Source of the DNA: a virus
Length of the DNA stretch: 20,995 nt
Virus record (IMG/VR): IMGVR_UViG_3300036393_000022
Coordinates: 1-20,995 of that record
Strand: one strand, 5' to 3'
The position numbers and the translations under genes were made by a program. Below the pieces are notes generated by a model. It ran no database searches. It was not told where the DNA came from and saw nothing but the letters and a program-made list of their open reading frames with translations. Positions 11,442 to 18,084 of this stretch are shown here, in pieces. The first letter of the stretch is position 1. Each line of letters opens with the position of its first letter.

Positions 11442-13775
11442 TCAAACCGTCCGCTCATAAGCCCCCGCGGCCCCCGTCCCGTCCTGCCGCCTGAGCACGC
11501 CCGCCAAATCATAGCGCAGCACGCCGCGCCCGGCCGGCACCCGCGAGTAGGCCGCGTTCACCACCCCGCTCAGCGCATAGCTGCCGCCGCCCGCACCGGC
11601 CGTGCCGGCCTTATTGTCCGCGAAGGTCATATTCGCCTCGCCCGCCACCAGCACGCTGCCTGGATCGAAATACTCGCCCGTCCAATTGCCGTTGGCGCCG
11701 GTCCCGCTCGGGTGCGCGGCGGACGATAGCCCCGCCTGCGCGTCGCCCGTCACCACGACCATGCCGAGCTGCGAGACGCCATAGCGGTATCGCCAGGTGC
11801 CGGTGCGTCCGGTGTTCGTCACCGTTCCCGGCGTCGTGCCGGTGAAGGTGTCCCCCTTGGTGTTGCGCTGGTGCAGGATGTCGAACCGCTCGGCCATCGC
11901 CTTTTGCACGCCCGCCGCGCCCGCCACATCGGCATACATCGCGTTCTGCCGGCCGATATTGGAGCTGGCGACGCCCACGCCCGGCACGGTGTTGCACATC
12001 GATACGAAGCCAAAGACCGCGACCGTCGTGTTGTCATTGCCGATGCCCCACGCCGCCGGACCCGACACACCCGCCATCTCGAACACATTCTGCACCCGCG
12101 CAAAGCCCGCCAGCGCTTTCGACTGCCCCAGCAGGTTCGATGCCTGCTGCTTCAGGAAGCGGTTGTTGTAGAGAATGCCCCCATCGATCGGCAGCGCCGT
12201 CGAGCTGTCATTCTCGTAAACGGTGACGCCCTCGAAAACATTGCCCACGCACACATTCGGCACCAGCCGCTTCGTGCCGGAAACGGTGCCGGTGCACCCC
12301 AGCACCAGCGCGTTATTCTCCCGCGTCGCGCCGGTGAACGGATAGAAGGGCTGCGCCACGTTCGCCATCGTGACATTGCGGAAATATTTGAGGCCGAACT
12401 GGATGCAGAAACCGGTCGCCTGCCCGGTCACGTTATAGGTGATCGTGGCCCCGTCAAACGCGATCCGCTTCAGGTTGGAGGCCGATCCCCCGTTCAGCGT
12501 CACCGCGCCGGTCGCGTTCACCCATATCGGGCAGCGGAAGTTCAGCAGGTCGGAAATGCTGTTGAGATTGCCCGCAAGCGTCAGCCGCACTATGCCCGTC
12601 GCCGCCGGATCCACCCTGATCTCTGTCCAGCACTTGCCCGCGGCCGCGCTGGTCGCGGACATCGCGTGATCCGCGCCCGCGCCACCGCTCGTCTCCATCA
12701 GGTAGATGGTCGATCCGCTATGATCGTTATGCCCCTTGCCCACATTGTTCGCCGCCGCCAGCGCGGTCAGCGCCGCATCCACGGTCGCGAAAGGCGTGGC
12801 CGCACTGCCCACCGCGCCGCCGCCCGCGCCCGGCTTCACATAGGCGATATTGCCGCCATAGCCCCCCGTCCTGTCCACCACGAATCGCAGCGGCGTCTGC
12901 CCCTGCGCGACATCGACGTGCGATCCGGGCGCCACCGTTCCCGCCGCGCCCTTCGCCGCATCGCTCGTGTCCAGCACCGCGTTCGCATCCCCGATCCAGG
13001 GAAACACCTTCGCGTTGACCTGCGCCAGATCGCCCTGCGTCAGCGCGGTCACCGGAATCGCCGCTTTCCAGACCTCGGCGATATTGCCTTGCGTCTGCAG
13101 GCTGGAGAGCACCGTCGCCGAGACTGCCTGCACCGCTGTCACGTTCGGCGTCGCCTGCGCGTCGCGCCCCTGGAACTGCACGCAGGCCACTTGCTGCCCG
13201 CCCTGCGCATGCTGATGCATCGCGACCGCCTCCACCGCCAGGCTGGAGCCCGTGGCGCGCTCGTGCTGCGGGTTGAGCCAGCCGAACTGCGGCCGCGGAT
13301 AGGCCAGGGTCGAGCTGTTGGCGACGACGCCGATCGTGCCGGCCGGCGCGCCGCCATAATAGCCGGCGGCCGCGCTCGCCGCCGTCACCACGCTGCCCGC
13401 GTAAACCTCTTCGCTCAGCGCGAAATACACGGTCCGCACGCCGCCGCTCGCGCCGTTCAGCCTCCCGCTATTGCCCGGATATTGCTGGCGGATCACCGCC
13501 GTCCCCCGGATCGTGCGCGAAACCGTCGTCGCGTTGCCGGCACTATCGAAACCTGGATCGATCACCGTCAGCACGATCTTGGCCGGGTCGAAGGCCGATG
13601 CTCCGTCGTCCGGCAGCACCGCCTTCGCGACCCAGCCATTGGGCGCCGCCGCGTCCGCCCCGTCCGGCAGCACGCCCGGCCCCAGCATCTCCAGCGCGGT
13701 GATGCTGGATGCGGGCGCCGCCGCGCCCCCGCGCGGCCCCGCTTCCATGCCAAGGCCGAAGCCGATACGCGCCAT
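11442..13775 (-). CDS. Large GTA head-spike fibre candidate (GhsB-like position, beta-helical)
   Basis: A 777-residue glycine/alanine-rich structural protein. The N-terminal 300 residues are globular-looking (MARIGFGLGMEAGPRGGAAA, later QFGWLNPQHERATGSSLAVE). From about 315 (NIAYVKPGAGGGAVGSAATP then FATVDAALTALAAAN) the sequence looks like a right-handed beta-helix entry, with short repeated Asn/Gly turns to about 600 and a beta-rich tail. The start shares one base with the stop of the spike base gene (TGATG), so the two are co-translated. In R. capsulatus the base (GhsA, rcc01079) and fibre (GhsB, rcc01080) pair lies outside the main cluster and binds the recipient capsule. Fibre function here rests on the pairing and fold impression; sequence identity with GhsB is not established. 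Confidence 0.65.
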   Translation of the reverse strand: MARIGFGLGMEAGPRGGAAAPASSITALEMLGPGVLPDGADAAAPNGWVAKAVLPDDGASAFDPAKIVLTVIDPGFDSAGNATTVSRTIRGTAVIRQQYPGNSGRLNGASGGVRTVYFALSEEVYAGSVVTAASAAAGYYGGAPAGTIGVVANSSTLAYPRPQFGWLNPQHERATGSSLAVEAVAMHQHAQGGQQVACVQFQGRDAQATPNVTAVQAVSATVLSSLQTQGNIAEVWKAAIPVTALTQGDLAQVNAKVFPWIGDANAVLDTSDAAKGAAGTVAPGSHVDVAQGQTPLRFVVDRTGGYGGNIAYVKPGAGGGAVGSAATPFATVDAALTALAAANNVGKGHNDHSGSTIYLMETSGGAGADHAMSATSAAAGKCWTEIRVDPAATGIVRLTLAGNLNSISDLLNFRCPIWVNATGAVTLNGGSASNLKRIAFDGATITYNVTGQATGFCIQFGLKYFRNVTMANVAQPFYPFTGATRENNALVLGCTGTVSGTKRLVPNVCVGNVFEGVTVYENDSSTALPIDGGILYNNRFLKQQASNLLGQSKALAGFARVQNVFEMAGVSGPAAWGIGNDNTTVAVFGFVSMCNTVPGVGVASSNIGRQNAMYADVAGAAGVQKAMAERFDILHQRNTKGDTFTGTTPGTVTNTGRTGTWRYRYGVSQLGMVVVTGDAQAGLSSAAHPSGTGANGNWTGEYFDPGSVLVAGEANMTFADNKAGTAGAGGGSYALSGVVNAAYSRVPAGRGVLRYDLAGVLRRQDGTGAAGAYERTV

Positions 13776-14038
13776 CAGTAGAGTGCCACGATCGCCGAGG
13801 CGGTCGTCCCTGTCGCCCGCACGAACCGCGCCCGGAACGGCAGCACCGATCCGCTCGCGAGGTTCTTGAACGTCACATCGGCGGTATCGGCGACACCCCG
13901 CGCCACCACATCGCCGCCCACGCCCACGAATAAAGCCTTGGGAATATCGGCAAGCGCATTCACGTCATGCGGCGTGACGGCAATCCCGCGCGTCGCCGGC
14001 GCGGTCACCCCATCCGCCCCCGAAAAAGCATCGGCCAT
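13775..14038 (-). CDS. ghsA: GTA head-spike base protein (GhsA / rcc01079 family)
   Basis: An 87-residue protein resembling the spike base protein of the RCAP_rcc01079 family. The pattern is conserved: an ATRGIAVTPHDVNALADIPK block (the TPxD motif), ALFVGVGGDVV, a central VTFKNLASGSVLPFRARFVR stretch, and the closing ATGTTASAIVALY. In R. capsulatus this protein sits on the capsid and carries the GhsB fibre used to bind recipient cells. The ribosome site is AAGGAGA, 5 nt before the ATG at 14038; the upstream extension is repeat-derived. The gene follows the major capsid gene directly, which fits a capsid-decorating protein. Confidence 0.75.
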   Translation of the reverse strand: MADAFSGADGVTAPATRGIAVTPHDVNALADIPKALFVGVGGDVVARGVADTADVTFKNLASGSVLPFRARFVRATGTTASAIVALY

Positions 14039-14060
14039 GATTGTCTCCTTCGTTCTGAAA

Positions 14061-14201
14061 CCCCTCTCCCTTTCGGGAGAGGGCGACTCGCGCCTGCGGG
14101 CGCGAGCGGGGAGAGGGTACTGGGCGCCAAAACGTCCAACCCCCACCCCCTCACCCGGACGCGCTCGCGCACGTCTCGACCTCTCCCCGCCGGGGAGAGG
14201 T
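14061..14201. repeat. Head-to-head pair of CCCTCTCCC-type repeats after the capsid gene
   Basis: Unit 1 (14061-14117) and inverted unit 2 (about 14146-14201) fill the gap between the capsid stop (14207) and the spike base ribosome site. Stems are CCCTCTCCC/GGGAGAGGG and CCTCTCCCCG/CGGGGAGAGG. Confidence 0.85.
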
Positions 14202-14206
14202 GGGCG

Positions 14207-15268
14207 TCACGACACCCCGAACTTCAGCAGCTTGATCGCCTCGCTGTTCATCACCATCCCGCCGATCCGCTTCACCGCATAGAAATGCACGAACGGCTTG
14301 TGGCTGAACGGATCGCGCAGGATCGTCGTCTCGGCCCGTTCCGCGATCAGATAGCCGGCGCGGAAATTGCCGAACGCGACCGAAAGACTGTCGGTCGCGA
14401 TGTCCGGCATGTCCTCGGCCTCCACCACCGGATAGCCGAGCAAAGTGTCCGGCCGCCCTTCGGTCATCGCCGGCTGCCACAGAAATGCGCCGTCGGTCGT
14501 CTTGAATTTGCGGATTTTGGCCAGGGTGGCCGAGTTCATCACGAACGCCGCACCCTGGCGATACGGCGTGCGCAACGCCTGGATCAGGTCGACCAATTTG
14601 TCCTGCGGGTTCGTCCCCGGAAACGCGCTGGCCGTTCCCGTCGCCAGATATTGCAGCGTTCCGAACGCGCGCACCCCGTCCGCCTCGTTGGTCGGCGTGC
14701 TATTGAGAAAGCCCTTGGGCTTGTTGACCCCGTCGCCGCTCACGAACGCCGCGCCTTCGGCCCGCGCGAACTCGGTCGCGATCTCGCCCGCCAGCCAGCT
14801 TTCGACGTCGAACGCGGCGTCATCCAGCATCGCCTGGCTCGCCGCCGGATTGGCGAACAGCTCGCCCATCGGCGGCGCGATTTCCTTGAACGCGGGCGTA
14901 TTGGTCTCCGCCCGCGCCCCCGTCTCGGACGCCCAGCCCGAAGGCGTGCCGCCCGTCGTCACCAATTTGCGGTATCCAGCCGTGCCGACACGAACCACAT
15001 TGGCGATCCTGCGGATCGGCGAGATCGCCGTCAGCGTGCGGTCCACCATCGCATCGATCTCGCGCGGCACCGCATAGCCGCCATCACCCGCCACCGCGCC
15101 CGAAAAGCTCTTCAGCTCGACATCGGACCCGCGCCGCAGATACCCGTCCACGAAAGCCTCCCGCGCGCCGCTCACGCGCCCGCCCGACAACACCGGCCGC
15201 TCAATTGCTGTCGGCGCATGCGTCACCTCATCGAAACTCGCCTCGAGCGAGCTCGTCACCTGTTCCAT
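14207..15268 (-). CDS. HK97-type major capsid protein, GTA gp5
   Basis: A 353-residue HK97-fold capsid protein corresponding to RcGTA gp5. Clear family blocks are ELKSFSGAVAGDGGYAVPRE (about 51-70), YRKLVTTGGTPSGWASETGA (about 99-118), the SWLAGEIATEFARAEGAAFV helix with GDGVNKPKGFL (about 157-188), and the C-terminal FSHKPFVHFYAVKRIGGMV (about 321-339). Only about 50 residues precede the ELKSFSG region, so the cleaved scaffold (delta) part is short compared with HK97 (about 100). The ATG at 15268 (GTG at 15271 is the alternative) follows GGAG. A strong terminator-like hairpin ends just upstream, leaving no room for a promoter between it and the gene. Confidence 0.93.
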   Translation of the reverse strand: MEQVTSSLEASFDEVTHAPTAIERPVLSGGRVSGAREAFVDGYLRRGSDVELKSFSGAVAGDGGYAVPREIDAMVDRTLTAISPIRRIANVVRVGTAGYRKLVTTGGTPSGWASETGARAETNTPAFKEIAPPMGELFANPAASQAMLDDAAFDVESWLAGEIATEFARAEGAAFVSGDGVNKPKGFLNSTPTNEADGVRAFGTLQYLATGTASAFPGTNPQDKLVDLIQALRTPYRQGAAFVMNSATLAKIRKFKTTDGAFLWQPAMTEGRPDTLLGYPVVEAEDMPDIATDSLSVAFGNFRAGYLIAERAETTILRDPFSHKPFVHFYAVKRIGGMVMNSEAIKLLKFGVS

Positions 15269-15279
15269 CACTTTTCTCC

Positions 15280-15315
15280 AAAAAAGAAGCGCGCCGGATC
15301 GCTCCGACGCGCTTC
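15280..15315 (-). terminator. Strong intrinsic terminator directly 5' of the capsid gene
   Basis: On the minus strand GAAGCGCGTCGGA (15315-15303), loop GCGA, TCCGGCGCGCTTC (15298-15286) forms a 13-bp stem with a single G-U pair and a GNRA tetraloop. It is followed by TTTTTT (15285-15280), then GGAG and the capsid ATG. It lies 35 nt after the stop of the secreted-protein gene. Confidence 0.85.
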
Positions 15316-15349
15316 GTTGCTGGCCTCCCGGCCGGTTCTTCGGCCGATC

Positions 15350-15871
15350 TCAGCCGCCGTCGTCGATCACCACCTCACTGAAATCAAAGTCCCCGGACGA
15401 GCAGCTCAGCTCCAACTTGACTGCCGATGCGCCCAGGTCCGCCTGAGCTTCCTTGCCGCCAAGCGTCACTTGAACATGCCCCACCGCATCGCCGGCCAAC
15501 ACGAACGGCACGTCGGTTTTCAGCGCCACCTCGCCGAGCACGACATAGTTCTTGTCCGCGCCCACCGATTGATCGACCACCAGAGTGATGTCCCGTTCTC
15601 GTTTGTTGCGGACCAGTCGCACCAGAACCGCGGCCTCGTCGTTCGCCGTGCGCACCACGACACTCACGACAGGATTGAAGCGCCCGGCCATTAGTTCCTC
15701 GACACGGAAAGTCCCGGTCACACGATAAGGGCCGCCCGGCAGGACCTGCTTGAAAGCGCTGAAATGGTCCTTCGCCGCTGAGCAATCGAAGTTGACAGGC
15801 AGTCGAGGCGCCGCCGCCAACGGTGCGGAAACAAACACGCACGCGATCACGGAAATGGCGAATGGACGCAT
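15350..15871 (-). CDS. Secreted protein of unknown function inserted between protease and capsid genes
   Basis: A 173-residue exported protein with a clear signal peptide (MRPFAISVIACVFVSAPLAA, cleavage near A20-A21). The mature part is beta-rich, with two cysteines (C30 and about C156) that could form a disulfide, and an acidic C-terminus (DFDFSEVVIDDGG). No family is recognised. The ATG at 15871 follows AAGGGGAAG; the frame is open from a GTG at 15895, but that start would bury the signal peptide. The gene is not a GTA component and brings its own terminator, so it looks like cargo inserted at a tolerated site. Confidence 0.75.
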   Translation of the reverse strand: MRPFAISVIACVFVSAPLAAAPRLPVNFDCSAAKDHFSAFKQVLPGGPYRVTGTFRVEELMAGRFNPVVSVVVRTANDEAAVLVRLVRNKRERDITLVVDQSVGADKNYVVLGEVALKTDVPFVLAGDAVGHVQVTLGGKEAQADLGASAVKLELSCSSGDFDFSEVVIDDGG

Positions 15872-15896
15872 GACAATCTTCCCCTTTGCACCCACG

Positions 15897-16238
15897 CTAT
15901 TCCACCGCGATCACACGCGCCAGCGGCTGCATCGGAAACCGCACCAGGCTCACCTCGATCAGCTGCAGATCGATCAGCTCGCGCCCCTGCGGCAAATCCC
16001 GCGCGGCCCGCACCCGATACCCGATCGAAAGCCCCATCCCCGTCGCCACATCCCGCGCCGCCGCCCCGATCACCCGCAATCCGCGCGCATCCTCCGCGAC
16101 CGCCTCGACAGCCCCAATCGCGGCACCATGCTCCCACCGCAGCGGCACCGGCCCGGCACCGGCGAAAGCCCCGCCCCGGATCACATCCCCGCCCCGATCC
16201 ACCCGGTCGAACACCGCCGCATAGCCGGCGAACCGCAC
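15897..16238 (-). CDS. HK97 family prohead protease, GTA gp4
   Basis: A 113-residue prohead protease starting at GTG (VRFAGYAAVFDRVDRGGDVI), the exact N-terminus usual in this family. GAGG and GGGAGAGGGG just upstream come from a palindromic repeat. The longer frame to 16442 reads through that repeat and over the preceding gene and is rejected. Catalytic candidates are H37 (LRWEHGAAIG) and S71 (MGLSIGYR), with the conserved ELIDLQLIEVSLV block near the C-terminus. It is slightly short before the serine, where the usual alanine-rich helix is reduced. It cleaves the scaffold part of the capsid protein during head maturation. Confidence 0.83.
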   Translation of the reverse strand: MRFAGYAAVFDRVDRGGDVIRGGAFAGAGPVPLRWEHGAAIGAVEAVAEDARGLRVIGAAARDVATGMGLSIGYRVRAARDLPQGRELIDLQLIEVSLVRFPMQPLARVIAVE

Positions 16239-16244
16239 CCTCGT

Positions 16245-16312
16245 CCCCTCTCCCCTCGCGGGAGAGGGAGGGACCCGCTCGCCATCGGCGAGCGGGAGGG
16301 TGAGGGGGGACT
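16245..16312. repeat. CCCTCTCCCC-type repeat upstream of the protease start
   Basis: The stem CCCCTCTCCC/GGGAGAGGG, a CCGCTCGCC/GGCGAGCGG second stem and the GTGAGGGGG end fill the gap between the g3.5-like stop (16322) and the protease GTG (16238). The repeat supplies the purine-rich sequence that serves as the ribosome site. Confidence 0.82.
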
Positions 16313-16321
16313 TGCCGGCGC

Positions 16322-16630
16322 TCACGAAAGCCGCTCCCAAAGCCCGGTCTTCACCGCGATGCCGACCACCACCAGCGCCAGCACCAGCCGCACGCACCAT
16401 TCCGCGACCGCCTTCACCGCCGACGTCTTCGCGTCGCGCCACGCGCCCAGCAGCCCACGCAGCTCGCGCAGGTCCTGCCCCGCCCCCTCATCTTCCAGTC
16501 CCAGCGAGGCCAGCGCCCGCCGCGCGCCCAGCTCGGATGCTTCCTCGATCACCCCGCGCAACGTCGCGCGCGAAGCCCCCTCGCCCTCCGCCTGCGCCAG
16601 CAGGGAGGCGAGCACATGGTCACTGGTCAT
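16322..16630 (-). CDS. DUF6127-like small membrane protein, g3.5 position
   Basis: A 102-residue protein between portal and protease, the place of RcGTA g3.5. The N-terminal 75 residues are helical and charged (SRATLRGVIEEASELGARRA), followed by one C-terminal membrane segment (about 79-95, CVRLVLALVVVGIAVKTGL). It resembles the DUF6127 proteins found in sphingomonad GTA clusters. The ATG follows TAGGAG with 6 nt spacing. Its role is unknown; a membrane-linked assembly function is possible. Confidence 0.72.
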   Translation of the reverse strand: MTSDHVLASLLAQAEGEGASRATLRGVIEEASELGARRALASLGLEDEGAGQDLRELRGLLGAWRDAKTSAVKAVAEWCVRLVLALVVVGIAVKTGLWERLS

Positions 16631-16642
16631 TGCTAACTCCTA

Positions 16643-16779
16643 CCCCTCTCCCCTGCGGGGAGAGGGCGACTCGCGCAGCGAGCGGGGTGAGGGGGTTCTG
16701 AGTCCGAACCCAAACTCAGAACCCCCTCACCCGGTCAGCGCATCCGCGCCGACTCGACCTCTCCCCGCAGGGGAGAGGT
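16643..16779. repeat. Head-to-head pair of CCCTCTCCC-type repeats overlapping the portal 3' end
   Basis: Unit 1 (16643-16697) is intergenic. The inverted unit 2 (about 16721-16779) lies inside the portal gene and encodes its last 17 residues and stop codon. Confidence 0.85.
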
Positions 16780-17890
16780 GCACGAATGCCCGCTTCTCGT
16801 CCGCCGACAGGAAATCCGCCGCCGACACCATCGCCCACAGCCGCTCGCGATCCTCGCTCAGCTCCGGCACCCGGTCGATGTCGACGCCGATCGTCACTCC
16901 CGGCCACCAGGGCGCCAGCCCCTGCGCCAGCGCCCCGTAGATCTTCGCCGCCAACGGCAGGATGGTCAGCCGCCACAGCGCCCGGTTGGCCTCACGATAG
17001 TTGGCGTAAGTCGCGTCGCCCGGCAGCCCCAGCAGCATCGGCGGCACCCCGAAGGCCAGCGCGATCTCCCGCGCCGCCGTCGCCTTCAGCCCCACGAAAT
17101 CCATGTCGGCAGGCGACAGTGATAAGGCCTGCCACTTCAGCCCGCCCTCCAGCAGCAGCGGCCGCCCGGCATTGCCCGCGCCCTGAAAACTCGCTTCCAG
17201 CTCCGCCTTCAGCCGCTCGAATTGCTCGGCCGACAACCCGCTGCCGTCACCCGGCTCATACACGAGCGCGCCGGAAGGCCGCGCCGCATTGTCCAGCAGC
17301 GCCTTGTTCCACCGCGTCGCCGCATTGTGGATCGCGACCGCCCCCGCTGCCGCGCCCAGGCACCCGAGGCCGTAATGATCGTCCGACGGATGAAAACTCC
17401 GCACATGGACGATCTGCCCGGCGTCGATCCGCTGCGAAACCTCGCCGACCCGATACAGATAACCTCCCGGCCACCCCCGCGCATCCGCTTCGATCGAAAC
17501 CCTGTCCGGCCGCAAAGCATATAGCTCCGCGACCCCTTCCCCGCTCGTCCCGAGCGAAGTCGAGGGGCGCGGAGACCCGCTCAAAACCTGCGCATACCCA
17601 TTCCCATGCAGCAACAGGTGCGAAGCTAAAGTCTCCACCAGCCCCTGCCCGCCCGAGGTCGCCGCGACCAGCCGCGCCACCTCCGGCTCGGAACAGGAAA
17701 CCGGCGCCGCCCCCACGCTCTCGGCCACCAGCCGCACCGCCCGCTGCGCGATGGGGTTCAGCGCATAAGCCTCCCGTACCTGCGCCTCATACGATCGCGG
17801 CCAGGCCCCGTCCGAAAACGCCACCCCAAACCCACGCGCCAAAGCCGGCCGCGCGGCACCGCCGCCGGCCTTCCTGCCGAACCATTTCAT
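16727..17890 (-). CDS. HK97 family portal protein, GTA gp3
   Basis: A 387-residue portal protein corresponding to RcGTA gp3, the dodecameric DNA gate of the head. Family blocks include REAYALNPIAQRAVRLVAES (about 39-58), HLLLHGNGYAQVL (about 91-103), HVRSFHPSDDHYGLGCLGAA (about 162-181) and AAREIALAFGVPPMLLGLPG (about 272-291). Two segments are foreign: residues 106-117 (SPRPSTSLGTSG) come from a 34-bp repeat (17540-17573) also present in terL, and the last 17 residues (371-387, HLSPAGRGRVGADALTG) come from another repeat that supplies the stop. Both preserve the frame. The insert lies in a likely surface loop, between HGNGYAQVL and AELYALRPDRV. Confidence 0.92.
   Translation of the reverse strand: MKWFGRKAGGGAARPALARGFGVAFSDGAWPRSYEAQVREAYALNPIAQRAVRLVAESVGAAPVSCSEPEVARLVAATSGGQGLVETLASHLLLHGNGYAQVLSGSPRPSTSLGTSGEGVAELYALRPDRVSIEADARGWPGGYLYRVGEVSQRIDAGQIVHVRSFHPSDDHYGLGCLGAAAGAVAIHNAATRWNKALLDNAARPSGALVYEPGDGSGLSAEQFERLKAELEASFQGAGNAGRPLLLEGGLKWQALSLSPADMDFVGLKATAAREIALAFGVPPMLLGLPGDATYANYREANRALWRLTILPLAAKIYGALAQGLAPWWPGVTIGVDIDRVPELSEDRERLWAMVSAADFLSADEKRAFVHLSPAGRGRVGADALTG
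17540..17573. repeat. 34-bp repeat inside the portal gene
   Basis: Identical over 34 bp to 18597-18630 in terL. The core CGAGCGAAGTCGAGG is shared with the palindrome at 8463-8538. It encodes portal residues 106-117. Confidence 0.9.
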
Positions 17891-17907
17891 CTGAAGCTCT
17901 CCAATAA

Positions 17908-17970
17908 CCCCTCTCCCCTCGCGGGAGAGGGCGACTCGCGCCTGCGGGCGCGAGCGGGGCGAGGGGGTTC
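17908..17970. repeat. CCCTCTCCCC-type repeat between terL and portal
   Basis: A CCCCTCTCCC/GGGAGAGGG-type stem, a second stem CTCGCGCC/GGCGCGAG and a GAGGGGGTT end lie just upstream of the portal ATG. Confidence 0.82.
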
Positions 17971-17982
17971 AGCGCCGAAGCA

Positions 17983-18057
17983 TCACGCTCCCGTGTCCAG
18001 CAAGGCCCAGCCCCGCCGCGTGTCCGGCAGCAGCAACAGCCACAGATCGTCCAGCAT
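17983..18057 (-). CDS. Possible 24-residue ORF between terL and portal
   Basis: An ATG frame encodes a tryptophan/leucine-rich peptide starting MLDDLWLLLLPDTRRGWALL. It is preceded by GGGG at about 4 nt and lies 27 nt after the terL stop, in the right direction and position for an operon member. No family is recognised. It could be a remnant of a longer gene cut by the adjacent repeat. Confidence 0.3.
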   Translation of the reverse strand: MLDDLWLLLLPDTRRGWALLDTGA

Positions 18058-18084
18058 CAATCCCCGTCTAACGCCAAGCACACG

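Noticed and set aside
469-15694. Long open frames on the plus strand (for example 469-1827, 1903-4095, 6053-7678, 11871-13781, 13967-15694)
   Set aside because: They are antisense to genes with clear family signatures, are rich in Arg/Pro/Ala as expected from high-GC complements, and show no domain or ribosome site.
16239-16442. N-terminal extension of the prohead protease to 16442
   Set aside because: It reads through a palindromic repeat and out of frame over the g3.5-like gene; the GTG at 16238 gives the family N-terminus.
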